Assembly: GCA_020057065.1 (NCBI GenBank)
Contig: JAGVGM010000364.1
Location: forward strand, 1 to 43,660
Origin: Thermodesulfovibrionia bacterium
Lineage (GTDB): Bacteria > Nitrospirota > Thermodesulfovibrionia > UBA6902
Reading direction: 5' to 3'
Length of the DNA: 43,660 nt
Position numbers and translations under genes: made by a program. Below, piece by piece: positions 15,070 to 23,142 of this stretch (the first letter of the stretch is position 1; each line of letters opens with the position of its first letter). The notes below the pieces were generated by a model that saw nothing but the letters and a program-made list of their open reading frames with translations, was not told the origin of the DNA and searched no databases.

Positions 15070-17706
15070 TTACACATCCCACAAATAAAACGTCAGTGGT
15101 TTGTCTTCAAGCATGAAGTTCTTGACTACGGATATCTGGACATAAATACTTTCCTTAAGCGATAAGGTGCCCGTTGACGTCTTCCGCTCCATCTCTGCCT
15201 CGAACTGGTTAAGGAATTTCGCAAGCGCGTCCCTCGTGAGATAAAACCCCTTCTCCGTTTCGGTGAAGTCATTTTTTGTAATGACCTTGAGATTAGCCAT
15301 CCGGATTATAAGCCGGTCGATCCTCGCCCTGAAAAGCTCCTCGATGTCGCATACGAGCGATTCATAATTATCCTCAGGGCTGTGAAGAAAGCCGAGATAA
15401 GGATTAAGCCCGACCGCCCTTACAGTGGCGTTAATCCTTGAAAAGAGAAGGTAATAGCCGTAGTTGAGCAGGGAGTTTATTCTGTCGGGTTTTTTCCTCT
15501 GCCTTTTGGCGATGTGAAAAGCTTCGTCATCCATGAAGCGGTTAAGCTGCGGATATATTTTTTTTGCCGCAGAACCCTCATGTCCCCTTACCTCGTTAAT
15601 TCCGGCTGCCTGATGAATGTCCTTTATCGTCCTTTCAATATCTGCAATAAACGTTTTTGTATCTTTAGCGTATCGCTGCTTAAACAGCGGGATATAATTC
15701 CTGAGTTTGCCCGCGGCAAATTCCTTTGCAATGGAAAGCGTCTCCGTGTCCGTGAACGAATAATGTCTCTTTCCGTGTTCGTAAGACACGCTGTAGTATC
15801 TCTTTGAATCGGGCTTAACGGTCGTAATGAAATAGCCTGAATTCAAGGTAATCGTTATGGGAATGCCGCAGTCCGCACATGACGTCAAAAGCGCTGTGGA
15901 GAAGGACGCCTTTTCCATTACGATTATCTCGCTTATCCTCCTGAGCGGGATGGTCTCGATAACCTCTCCCTGCCTTTTAATATCAAGCGCATCGCCGTTT
16001 AATGACAGGAATGAATACCGGACTATTATGTACAAAGGTTTCTTAAGACGTTTGATATCCTCCTCCGGTTCGACCTTTACCTCTGTCCTTCCGAACAGCA
16101 TTCCGAGGAATTGAAAGCCCTCTCTGATATTCCGCACGGCAGTCTTTTCCTTTTTGATCTTAAGTCCGATTTCTGAGAGAAAGGATTCGGTCTTAGACAG
16201 CACAGCCTCCGCCTCTTCTTTTGACTTTGTCAGGATCACAAAGTCGTCTGCGTACCGGACCATCTTCACGTTCCAGCTTTTTATCTGCTCGTCGAACGAG
16301 TCCAGATACAGGTTGGCAAGAAGCGGCGAAAGCGGGCTTCCCTGCGCAAGGCCTTTCAGCCTCTCATGGAAAATGCCGCCCATGACATATCCGGTGCGGA
16401 CGGATTTTTGAATGAGATTTTTCAGACGCGAGTCCGCAGCCGGAATATAAATATCCAGCAGCCTGTCGAGCCTCTCAAGATCAATTGACGGAAAGAAGTC
16501 ATCAATGTCGGATTCGATAACGTACTCAAATCCCTCCGATGCCGCAGACTGCACCGCCTCAATCGCCTTGTGCCGGGATATGCCTTTTCTGAAACCGATC
16601 GAGCCTTCTTCCAATATACGGTCAAAGACTGTGGAGATTGTTCTCAGTAAATATTGATGTATTATCAGGTCCCTGAACGCAGGCTGCTCAACAAGGCGGT
16701 CCACCCCGGTTTTCTTTTTGATGAGAAAGGCGGTATGCGGCGTTGTTAAATACCTGTCCTCGATAATCCGCCGGCAAAGCTCGTCTGCGTATTCGTCCTC
16801 TTTAAAAGGGAATTTTTCCGTTGCCGAAAGAGATTCAAGCGCATTGTCATACCTGTCGAGCACGTCTTTGATGACGGAGACCATCGCCTTCTTATTCGGG
16901 AATTGTTTGTCGAAAAAGCCGGGGGACTCTTTATGAAGAATATAGTATCCCTGCGAATTGGAAAGCTTTGATCCTGCATGGATTTCGCTGCTGAGGATGA
17001 GAAAGGGAAGAAGGTTTTTAAATCTGCCTTTGATGTACAGCTTGCCCGAGCAGCCGTTTACGTATTGAGTATGTCCGGGCCGGGAGTGAGACGGATGCCT
17101 GATTTCAGTGTAATTCCAGTAATAAGGCAGGACAGAGAAGTCATCGCTGCCGTTTTCGTAAACAATGTCCCTGCCTGACAATCTGGATAACCTGTTTTCA
17201 AATGTCTTGATGAAGGTCTCTTTTGAGATGAATGTCCTGTTCTTATCTTTGTCTCTGCTGAATGGTATCGGCGAGAGGAATTCAAGGCATATCTCGCCCT
17301 CTGTCTGCACAACGCCGGATTCCGCAAGGAGTTTGTCAAAAGACCTTTCCTCTGCCTCTTCCATCTTGACGATATCATAATTCCTGCCGGTCACGGGATC
17401 AGAGAGATAATTTCTAAACGACTCTATCCACCGCTTCACATATTCCGCGTCTTTCCGAAAGAAAAATATCTCAAGCGAAATTACAGCAGACTCCTGAATG
17501 ATGAATGTATGTCTTTTGCCTTTTAAGTGGAAAAATATGAGCGGCTCGGCTTCTCTGTCCCCTGCCGATTCAGTCACGCCTTTGATAATCGCCTGAAACA
17601 CCGTCAGCGGATGAGCGGCCATTAAAGCAGACGTGCGGATATTCACCAGCGAGGTAGATAGCCTCCACCAGCGGAGGGAGGAGAAAGGATGCGGGTTGTC
17701 AGACAT
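15070..17706 (-). CDS. Cas6-reverse transcriptase-Cas1 triple fusion
   Basis: 883 residues from an upstream GTG; ATG 17706 (MSDNPHPF) is the likelier start. Numbering here is for the longer form. Residues about 1-265 are Cas6-like, ending in the glycine-rich block GCSGKLYIKGRFKNLLPFL. Residues about 310-550 are a reverse transcriptase with motif A DIDDFF (Asp405), AQGSPLSPLLANLYLD and the catalytic YADD (490-493). Residues about 560-883 are Cas1 with HEGSAAKKIY (Glu715), GFLH (His780) and CDIEELFR (Asp792), the full integrase metal site. It should process crRNA, and copy and integrate spacers, possibly from RNA. It lies beyond the array, on the same strand as cas2 and the cmr genes. Confidence 0.95.
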   Translation of the reverse strand: MSDNPHPFSSLRWWRLSTSLVNIRTSALMAAHPLTVFQAIIKGVTESAGDREAEPLIFFHLKGKRHTFIIQESAVISLEIFFFRKDAEYVKRWIESFRNYLSDPVTGRNYDIVKMEEAEERSFDKLLAESGVVQTEGEICLEFLSPIPFSRDKDKNRTFISKETFIKTFENRLSRLSGRDIVYENGSDDFSVLPYYWNYTEIRHPSHSRPGHTQYVNGCSGKLYIKGRFKNLLPFLILSSEIHAGSKLSNSQGYYILHKESPGFFDKQFPNKKAMVSVIKDVLDRYDNALESLSATEKFPFKEDEYADELCRRIIEDRYLTTPHTAFLIKKKTGVDRLVEQPAFRDLIIHQYLLRTISTVFDRILEEGSIGFRKGISRHKAIEAVQSAASEGFEYVIESDIDDFFPSIDLERLDRLLDIYIPAADSRLKNLIQKSVRTGYVMGGIFHERLKGLAQGSPLSPLLANLYLDSFDEQIKSWNVKMVRYADDFVILTKSKEEAEAVLSKTESFLSEIGLKIKKEKTAVRNIREGFQFLGMLFGRTEVKVEPEEDIKRLKKPLYIIVRYSFLSLNGDALDIKRQGEVIETIPLRRISEIIVMEKASFSTALLTSCADCGIPITITLNSGYFITTVKPDSKRYYSVSYEHGKRHYSFTDTETLSIAKEFAAGKLRNYIPLFKQRYAKDTKTFIADIERTIKDIHQAAGINEVRGHEGSAAKKIYPQLNRFMDDEAFHIAKRQRKKPDRINSLLNYGYYLLFSRINATVRAVGLNPYLGFLHSPEDNYESLVCDIEELFRARIDRLIIRMANLKVITKNDFTETEKGFYLTRDALAKFLNQFEAEMERKTSTGTLSLKESIYVQISVVKNFMLEDKPLTFYLWDV

Positions 17707-17766
17707 AAGCAATAATACCACAACTCCTGAGACAGGGAAATAAAATTTTGTTCATGTAAAAAAATA

Positions 17767-17793
17767 TAGGGGCGGATTTAAAACCCGCCCCTA
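17767..17793. repeat. Palindromic element at the trailer end of the CRISPR array
   Basis: TAGGGGCGGATTT and AAACCCGCCCCTA pair at 12 of 13 positions. It belongs to the family found three times inside the MurU-AmgK gene and touches the decayed last CRISPR repeat, whose first bases it appears to have replaced. Confidence 0.8.
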
Positions 17794-18987
17794 CTTTGCT
17801 CTACCGATAGAGATGTCCTGCCAGACTATCTTATTACAATGATCGTGAAGGAATTATGTTTCAGGCTCTACCGATAGAGATGTCCTTCCAGACACCACCA
17901 ATTCTTCTCTAAAAACCCCAACAGTTTCAGGCTCTACCGATAGAGATGTCCTTCCAGACTTTAGGCTTTGTAAGAATTGTAAAAAGATTTTAATTGTTTC
18001 AGGCTCTACCGATAGAGATGTCCTTCCAGACTATATCGGGGATGCTGAAAAAACTTTACGAGCGTTTCAGGCTCTACCGATAGAGATGTCCTTCCAGACA
18101 TATTCCTATCTTCCTTGCTATTCCCATCTGTTTCAGGCTCTACCGATAGAGATGTCCTTCCAGACCAATGAAGTTATTGCACAGGCTGTACAGAGTGTTT
18201 CAGGCTCTACCGATAGAGATGTCCTTCCAGACATAGGTTGCCGGGGTTATAAACTGGCATATAGTTTCAGGCTCTACCGATAGAGATGTCCTTCCAGACA
18301 ATTATGATGTTCTTAAAGCTCTGTCAGTACCAAAAATGTTTCAGGCTCTACCGATAGAGATGTCCTTCCAGACTATAGGGGCACCCCAATTAAAAAAATT
18401 GATTGTTTCAGGCTCTACCGATAGAGATGTCCTTCCAGACGTTTGCAAATAGCAAGTGGAGACCTGCGGATGTTTCAGGCTCTACCGATAGAGATGTCCT
18501 TCCAGACATGCAAATAAACTGTCCATGCGGGAGCATTTTAGTTTCAGGCTCTACCGATAGAGATGTCCTTCCAGACAAATTGGAGCAAAGCAACATGCTT
18601 ATAAATTGTTTCAGGCTCTACCGATAGAGATGTCCTTCCAGACAGATTGACGATGCTGTAAATGCCATAGCGAATGTTTCAGGCTCTACCGATAGAGATG
18701 TCCTTCCAGACCAAATGATTTGGAGTCGGAATACTCAAATGAAAATTGTTTCAGGCTCTACCGATAGAGATGTCCTTCCAGACTATAGCCCCGTAGCATT
18801 TGGAATTGGGTTAATAATGTTTCAGGCTCTACCGATAGAGATGTCCTTCCAGACTAATGTCGTTAGTTTTTATGAGAAAAAATTGTTTCAGGCTCTACCG
18901 ATAGAGATGTCCTTCCAGACTAAATTCTCTAAATGGCCGCAGATGCTCAATGTTTCAGGCTCTACCGATAGAGATGTCCTTCCAGAC
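17791..18987 (-). CRISPR. CRISPR array, 18 repeats of 36 bp and 17 spacers
   Basis: The plus-strand repeat begins GTTTCAGGCTCTACC and ends GATGTCCTTCCAGAC. Repeats start at 17791 (decayed), 17858, 17924, 17996, 18064, 18130, 18197, 18264, 18338, 18405, 18472, 18541, 18608, 18676, 18748, 18819, 18885 and 18952. Spacers are 30-38 bp. Read on the minus strand the repeat ends in CCTGAAAC, the type III 5' handle pattern, and holds a small hairpin CTCTA-TCGG-TAGAG for Cas6 cutting. The decayed repeat at the left marks the old end, so the leader is on the right and transcription runs leftward, in line with all the cas genes. Seventeen repeats look identical. Confidence 0.97.
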
Positions 18988-19091
18988 CCCTTCCATTATA
19001 ACATACTGTTTTCAAAGAGCAATTAAACCGAAAATTCAGAACCCCTTCGATGTAAACAGTTTTTTCCAAGTTATCCACAGGGGTTCTGAAT
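18988..19091 (-). promoter_or_regulatory. CRISPR leader with promoter, inverted repeat and DnaA-box-like site
   Basis: On the minus strand a TATAAT (-10) lies at 18995-19000, just before the first repeat, with TTGCTC 16 bases upstream as a possible -35. Further out a perfect 13-bp inverted repeat (19034-19046 and 19079-19091, arms ATTCAGAACCCCT) encloses a segment containing an exact TTATCCACA (19071-19079), identical to the DnaA-box consensus. The position fits the leader, where transcription starts and new spacers are added. Confidence 0.65.
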
Positions 19092-19185
19092 AACCAATTA
19101 CCAATTATCAATGAGCAATGATCAATTAAGGAAAATTTATATATCATCACTTGTTCATTCATCATCACTAATTGTTAGTTGTCTT
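19089..19185. repeat. AT-rich dispersed repeat, copy A
   Basis: Contains ATTATCAATGAGCAATGATC and, further on, TTGTTCATTCATCATC. Similar copies occur at 19533-19625 and 19910-19992, on either side of the four-helix-bundle gene and of cas2. Confidence 0.65.
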
Positions 19186-19524
19186 TCTCGATGTTTTCAC
19201 TATTGAAAAAAGTATTTTTGTAATCGCGTCTGATTCATTAATCAAGTCTTCTATTGATTGTCCATCGACCTGTTTAGAATCCCTTATCAGTCTCAGCCAA
19301 TATTTTGATTCCCGTGCCTCTTTTTGTGCGATGTTCATCTTATTTGTAAAATCGTTTTTGCTATATCCGGATTGGGCTTCTTCCACATTAGCCCCAATTG
19401 ATGTCCCTGAACGAAGTAACTGCCTTCCGATGACCTTACAAACTTCATTTTTTGGCAAGGAACCGACTAATCTGATAACTCTCAACGAAAACTGATAACT
19501 CCTGTCTACAATTTCATTTCTCAT
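19168..19524 (-). CDS. Four-helix-bundle protein (23S rRNA intervening-sequence protein family)
   Basis: About 118 residues from ATG 19524 (MRNEIVDRSYQFSLRVIRLV). The blocks VIGRQLLRSGTSIGANVEEA and KMNIAQKEARESKYWLRLI are the standard signature of the small helical IVP/S23 family, first seen in rRNA intervening sequences and widespread as orphan genes. Biochemical role unknown. It lies between the CRISPR leader and cas2 with an AT-rich repeat on each side, so it looks like a cassette inserted in the locus rather than a cas gene. Confidence 0.88.
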   Translation of the reverse strand: MRNEIVDRSYQFSLRVIRLVGSLPKNEVCKVIGRQLLRSGTSIGANVEEAQSGYSKNDFTNKMNIAQKEARESKYWLRLIRDSKQVDGQSIEDLINESDAITKILFSIVKTSRKTTNN

Positions 19525-19532
19525 CGTAAAAA

Positions 19533-19625
19533 ACAATGAACAATTATCAATGAACGATGATCAATTTCGGAAATTTTATCATCATTAATTGTTCATTCAT
19601 CATTGCTCATTGTTAATTGTCTTTT
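19533..19625. repeat. AT-rich dispersed repeat, copy B
   Basis: AATTATCAATGAACGATGAT and TTAATTGTTCATTCATCATT match copies A and C. Between the four-helix-bundle gene and cas2. Confidence 0.65.
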
Positions 19626-19907
19626 CTATACAATAAAAGCCGCTCCGTCATCTATATCCGGCTCCTTCTTATCTCCGATTACAATATCCTTTGACGAATA
19701 CTCAAGCCGGTAGACCTTTATAAAACCGGTCTCGATATTCAGCGCCTTCAGCTTCTCAATTAACTGCTCCTTGCCGCGCCTGTTGAGCCTGCACTCAAAG
19801 ACGCTTTTCTGCACCCTGAAGCCAAAGCCCTTCAGCGCCTTGTCAACACGGTTTCGCTCCGCATCAGAGCTTATGTCGTAGACAACTGCATAGTCGGAAA
19901 TGCTCAT
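19626..19907 (-). CDS. cas2: CRISPR adaptation protein Cas2
   Basis: 93 residues from ATG 19907 (MSISDYAVVYDISSDAERNR). The first strand YAVVYDIS ends in the conserved Asp, followed by RVDKALKGFGFRVQKSVFEC and a late IKVYRL strand, the ferredoxin-like Cas2 plan. It forms the spacer-integration complex with Cas1, here the Cas1 part of the fusion at 15070-17706. The extra upstream frame to 19925 starts from a TTG and is unlikely. It is separated from the array by the four-helix-bundle gene and from the other cas genes by a HEPN/MNT pair. Confidence 0.93.
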   Translation of the reverse strand: MSISDYAVVYDISSDAERNRVDKALKGFGFRVQKSVFECRLNRRGKEQLIEKLKALNIETGFIKVYRLEYSSKDIVIGDKKEPDIDDGAAFIV

Positions 19908-19909
19908 AA

Positions 19910-19992
19910 AAAATCCAATTATCAATTAAGGAAATATTGTTCGTCATTAATTGTTCATTCATCATTGTTAATTGTTAATCGTTAATTGTCTT
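19910..19992. repeat. AT-rich dispersed repeat, copy C
   Basis: AATTATCAATTAAGGAAATA, then TTAATTGTTCATTCATCATT and TTAATTGTC. It overlaps the end of the MNT gene and lies before cas2. Confidence 0.6.
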
Positions 19993-20304
19993 TATTTCAA
20001 TTCCAGTCCGTATTATTTCCCTTGCGAAAAGGTCGTCCTCGTTGAAATCTTCCGGCCTGAACGGGTGCAGCTCGATGCGGGAATCCACCTTGAGCATGAA
20101 GGGGTTAAGCATTTTCCTGTCATAAAAGCGAATACCTGAGAAATCGGGGGAGACAATCGCAAGATCGATGTCACTCCATTCATGTACTTTGCCGGTTGCA
20201 TATGAGCCAAACAGCACAGCCCTTTCGATCCGTATATTGGCGTCTTTCACGAGCTTAAGGAATCTTTCAAGCACGCCTATTGCTTCATCTGCGACAACAG
20301 CCAT
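19975..20304 (-). CDS. MNT-type nucleotidyltransferase (antitoxin of a HEPN/MNT pair)
   Basis: 109 residues with the minimal nucleotidyltransferase core: AVLFGSYATGKVHEWSDIDLAIV, where GSYATG and the D-x-D pair bind nucleotide and metal, and a later SRIELHPF with the third acidic residue. In characterised pairs MNT proteins AMPylate and silence the partner HEPN RNase. It overlaps the HEPN gene by 28 bp. The C-terminal coding end runs into AT-rich repeat C. Confidence 0.9.
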   Translation of the reverse strand: MAVVADEAIGVLERFLKLVKDANIRIERAVLFGSYATGKVHEWSDIDLAIVSPDFSGIRFYDRKMLNPFMLKVDSRIELHPFRPEDFNEDDLFAREIIRTGIEIKTIND

Positions 20305-20669
20305 GAATACATCTCCTTTATTGTATTAAAATTGACTCCTGTGAATTCTTTCGTGCAAAGCTTGTAAAACAGCAATTTCTGGTCCGGGTACCGAGCTTCA
20401 AGATTGAAATCGTTGATATCGGTCAAGATTGTTTTCTGTTCATCTGAGAATTGCAGATTTATTTTTTCGGCGAGCCTTGGAAGGTTGTGTATCTTTGGGG
20501 GAGTAACATCGTTGTCGCGCGTATAAAAAGCCTTCAAGACCTTCTCGATAACAAGATGCCCGATAAACAGACACCAGTCGTACTTGCCACTGTTAAACAG
20601 TGTCTCGGCTGCATCAAGGTCATGGTCTGCCGAATCAAGCCAGTATTGAATATGCAGTTGTTTATCCAT
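20277..20669 (-). CDS. HEPN-domain protein (toxin of a HEPN/MNT pair)
   Basis: 130 residues, all helical: YWLDSADHDLDAAETLFNSG, YDWCLFIGHLVIEKVLKAFY, PKIHNLPRLAEKI and the ARYP tetrapeptide are typical of the PF05168-type HEPN proteins coupled to MNT genes. It is probably a ribonuclease held in check by the overlapping MNT protein. It sits within the CRISPR locus, 33 bp downstream of the Csx3-like gene, so it may add a toxin module to the immune response or just protect the locus from loss (inference). Confidence 0.88.
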   Translation of the reverse strand: MDKQLHIQYWLDSADHDLDAAETLFNSGKYDWCLFIGHLVIEKVLKAFYTRDNDVTPPKIHNLPRLAEKINLQFSDEQKTILTDINDFNLEARYPDQKLLFYKLCTKEFTGVNFNTIKEMYSWLLSQMKQ

Positions 20670-20701
20670 GGAACTATATTATCATAACCCGTGCAGAATC
20701 A

Positions 20702-20953
20702 CTAAAACGGACTGTGGTCGAAGATCACTATGTCTCCCGTTACAGGGCTTCTGTAAATAAGTTTCCTCGCCTTGCCGTGCAGCGCATGTGCAATCTTTAA
20801 ATAAAGCCACACCGGAGCCGCTCCAGTCAGAACAACATCATTTCCTTCGCCTGCCAATTCTTTAGCCTTTTGGATATATGAATCAAGATCAGCGAGCTTG
20901 GCGGTGTTTGTGAAGAAGGTGTTGAGGTCGATGAATCTATGTTCCTTTGTCAT
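20702..20953 (-). CDS. csx3: Csx3-like CRISPR ancillary protein, candidate ring nuclease
   Basis: 83 residues. The C-terminal half (DVVLTGAAPVWLYLKIAHAL and then GDIVIFDHSP) follows Csx3, whose members have the same G-x-x-P-W/I-WLY helix and a closing strand before H-S. Csx3 proteins can degrade the cyclic tetra-adenylate messenger of type III systems. The closing strand differs from the usual LGGAVVV form, so activity is uncertain. The start lies one base after the stop of the membrane CARF gene, a tight pairing that fits an effector and its off-switch. Confidence 0.75.
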   Translation of the reverse strand: MTKEHRFIDLNTFFTNTAKLADLDSYIQKAKELAGEGNDVVLTGAAPVWLYLKIAHALHGKARKLIYRSPVTGDIVIFDHSPF

Positions 20954-20954
20954 A

Positions 20955-21731
20955 CTATGATACTTGCTTAAGCTTAAAACGGATATCTATATATCTTGGA
21001 TCCGAGCCGATAGCGCGGTCAGCAGTTCCATCAGGATTATATTTTCGAGGTTTCAAAAACTGCAACTTCCTTTCAGGAGGCGCACAAGCCAATATCATTC
21101 CGGCAGTCATAGATTTTGTTCCACCTGTATAATCGGAGATAACGTCAAATTCCTCAATTTTTTCATCTGACAATGATTCGTAGATACTCTCAATTATTTT
21201 ATAAACTTGTTCGGGATTATCGGCATCATCTCCTGACATTTTATCAACGTACTTAAAAATATCTGGCGGAAAATCTTCTTTAACTAATTTCTCAACCAAT
21301 TCCTTCGCTGCCTTCTTAGAAGCCTCACCTCCAGTTATCATCCAGCAATGTTTCAATACCGGGTGGTTATGCTCATTATTCAACCCTTTATAATGAAAGC
21401 GAATGGCCTGCTCTGCTGATATATTTGACCCGAAACTGCAAAACACAATCAGGCCTTTATGACGTTCCGGCACCATTCCTATTTGTGAAAGCAATTCTAC
21501 ATGGTCTCTAATAACAAAATTTATAAATTTCGATACCGGATCAAAAAATATAATGACCCCCCATAATATCGCAAGTCCGATAATAGTGATAAGCGATGAA
21601 TGAAGGCCTGTCCACTCTTTAATTGTATCGGTTAAACTATTTGTTGTAACCCCAATGAGATAAATCATTCCGAGAAATAATAATGGAGGAGCTTTGTCAG
21701 CATTAAAAAGTTTTGTAATTATTTTTCGCAT
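20955..21731 (-). CDS. Membrane-anchored CARF protein, candidate cyclic-oligoadenylate effector
   Basis: 258 residues. Two transmembrane segments at about 14-31 (PPLLFLGMIYLIGVTT) and 45-63 (SLITIIGLAILWGVIIFF) are followed by a soluble CARF-like domain. That domain opens with GLIVFCSFG and carries DYTGGTKSMTAGM at about 200-212, the ligand-pocket motif of Csm6/Csx1-type CARF proteins. No nuclease or other catalytic domain is present. The layout recalls Cam1, a membrane CARF protein that depolarises cells, but this one has two helices. GGAGG precedes the ATG. It lies between cmr6 and csx3 in one operon. Confidence 0.85.
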   Translation of the reverse strand: MRKIITKLFNADKAPPLLFLGMIYLIGVTTNSLTDTIKEWTGLHSSLITIIGLAILWGVIIFFDPVSKFINFVIRDHVELLSQIGMVPERHKGLIVFCSFGSNISAEQAIRFHYKGLNNEHNHPVLKHCWMITGGEASKKAAKELVEKLVKEDFPPDIFKYVDKMSGDDADNPEQVYKIIESIYESLSDEKIEEFDVISDYTGGTKSMTAGMILACAPPERKLQFLKPRKYNPDGTADRAIGSDPRYIDIRFKLKQVS

Positions 21732-21754
21732 AGGAGCCTCCTAACTTAAACAAG

Positions 21755-22762
21755 TCATTTGAAATACCCATACCCCACTGCCGTCTTTGCGCCTGCGCCG
21801 ATATTCTCAAGAGCTTCTTTGAGCAAATCAAATCCGCAAGCTACGTCTAATGGTGTCCCTGCTCCGGGACGTGGAGCAAGAGAGAATTTGAACTGAACGC
21901 CCTCTTTGACCGTCAAGAAGAAAATTGGTCGAGGGCTGTGATAATCCGCAGGTGGTGTCACGCCGGTTTTGTCTTCATAATATGGAGCATAATGTGGATT
22001 CATGATATCGACTTCAAGCTTGGGCTTCTCGACAGGAAGAGCATCGAAAACGATCAGACGTCCTGCCCCAAGCTCATCACTGTCACCGAATAGATGTTTC
22101 ACTTCGTTCCATACATCTTCATTGCTCCAACCTTTTTTCGGATCAGCCCAAGCCCGGATGAGTCCTTTGACGGATGAGCCAGGCAGATATGGGACGCCCA
22201 ATATTTTGTGCCAGACAAAACCTGTCTCCAACACATGCCCCATACCAAGACCGCTGACAAATCGCCATTGAGTAGTAAAGATTTTTGATTCTCCTTTCAG
22301 ATCAGTCACTAAACTGGTAAGTCTTTCACAATAAGTGTTGAGAAGTTCTGGGGTAGTCGAGTGATTATTTAGATATGCTGCAATCACATTCAAAAACCAT
22401 GTCTTAGGATTTTTGTTCCATAATGGATTTCTTTTTAGATCATCCGGCACATTTTTTCGTTCGTCAATTTGTTCTTTCCATTTATTAGGCCCTGACCAAT
22501 GATCACAGAATTTATCAAAAAGGAGTCCTGTGTTGGCAGTCGCTTCCATTGGTCGCGGTGATGTATTTTCACATCCTAACCCCTTGTAAAGCGGCAGCAC
22601 ACGTCTTGGCACTTTGTCACCTCCATCATGTTTTCCACCTGAGTGTTGCGTATCTTTTCTCTTTGGTTTATGCTCGTCTTTTTTCTTCTGAGGATCGCCA
22701 TTCTTCAACGGTATATTACGAGCTTTAGCAAGTTTTGCGATTTCATCGCGCATGTCACCCAT
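21755..22762 (-). CDS. cmr6: Type III-B RAMP protein Cmr6
   Basis: About 335 residues from ATG 22762; a TTG at 22768 overlaps the cmr5 stop. The conserved part begins at LVTDLKGESKIFTTQWRFVS and includes the RAMP block GVPYLPGSSVKGLIRAW, LFGDSDELGAGRLIVFDALP and the closing glycine-rich GAGAKTAVGYGYF. The first 80 residues are a lysine-rich, probably disordered extension. Cmr6 caps the Cmr backbone next to Cmr1 at the crRNA 3' end. Confidence 0.93.
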   Translation of the reverse strand: MGDMRDEIAKLAKARNIPLKNGDPQKKKDEHKPKRKDTQHSGGKHDGGDKVPRRVLPLYKGLGCENTSPRPMEATANTGLLFDKFCDHWSGPNKWKEQIDERKNVPDDLKRNPLWNKNPKTWFLNVIAAYLNNHSTTPELLNTYCERLTSLVTDLKGESKIFTTQWRFVSGLGMGHVLETGFVWHKILGVPYLPGSSVKGLIRAWADPKKGWSNEDVWNEVKHLFGDSDELGAGRLIVFDALPVEKPKLEVDIMNPHYAPYYEDKTGVTPPADYHSPRPIFFLTVKEGVQFKFSLAPRPGAGTPLDVACGFDLLKEALENIGAGAKTAVGYGYFK

Positions 22763-22764
22763 GA

Positions 22765-23142
22765 TCAACCGCCCTCTGCCTTCGGCAAATCCGCTTCAGC
22801 AAACTTCTTCATCCATGTGAGAAGTTTCAGGGTTTCATGCTGGGCGTGCATGTATTGCTTGCGGTCGCCGTTCATGAGGCACGTAATAAGATCGCTGCCG
22901 GTACAGACTATGCAGTTGGAAAACAGCCATGTTTGCAGTTGAGCATAAAGCGTCCACGAAGGCTCTTTCTTTTCGCCTTTGTCGTCGGCAAGCAGAAATG
23001 CAATTGCCTGACCAAGGCCGTTGTTTAAAATCATCGCAGGAAGTCTTTTGACCAGCGTAGCATATTTAGTTTTATCACCAGTAAAGCCAGTAACCTGCTC
23101 AAGCGCATATTTCGCGCGGTCCTGTTCAATCGTCCGGCTCAT
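22765..23142 (-). CDS. cmr5: Type III-B small subunit Cmr5
   Basis: 125 residues from ATG 23142 (MSRTIEQDRAKYALEQV) with GGAGG six bases upstream. RAKYALEQV, KRLPAMILNNGLGQAIAFL and LLTWMKKFAEADLP are standard Cmr5 blocks of a small helical protein that lines the target strand in the complex. The start overlaps the cmr4 stop, and the stop overlaps the cmr6 alternative start. Confidence 0.93.
   Translation of the reverse strand: MSRTIEQDRAKYALEQVTGFTGDKTKYATLVKRLPAMILNNGLGQAIAFLLADDKGEKKEPSWTLYAQLQTWLFSNCIVCTGSDLITCLMNGDRKQYMHAQHETLKLLTWMKKFAEADLPKAEGG

Noticed and set aside
18086-19026. Open frames running through the CRISPR array with the recurring peptide SGSTDRDVLPD
   Set aside because: They are translations of the repeat plus random spacers, not genes.
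20277-20669. The HEPN protein as a cas effector such as Csm6 or Csx1
   Set aside because: It has no CARF domain, is only 130 residues, and overlaps an MNT gene, which marks it as a toxin-antitoxin pair.
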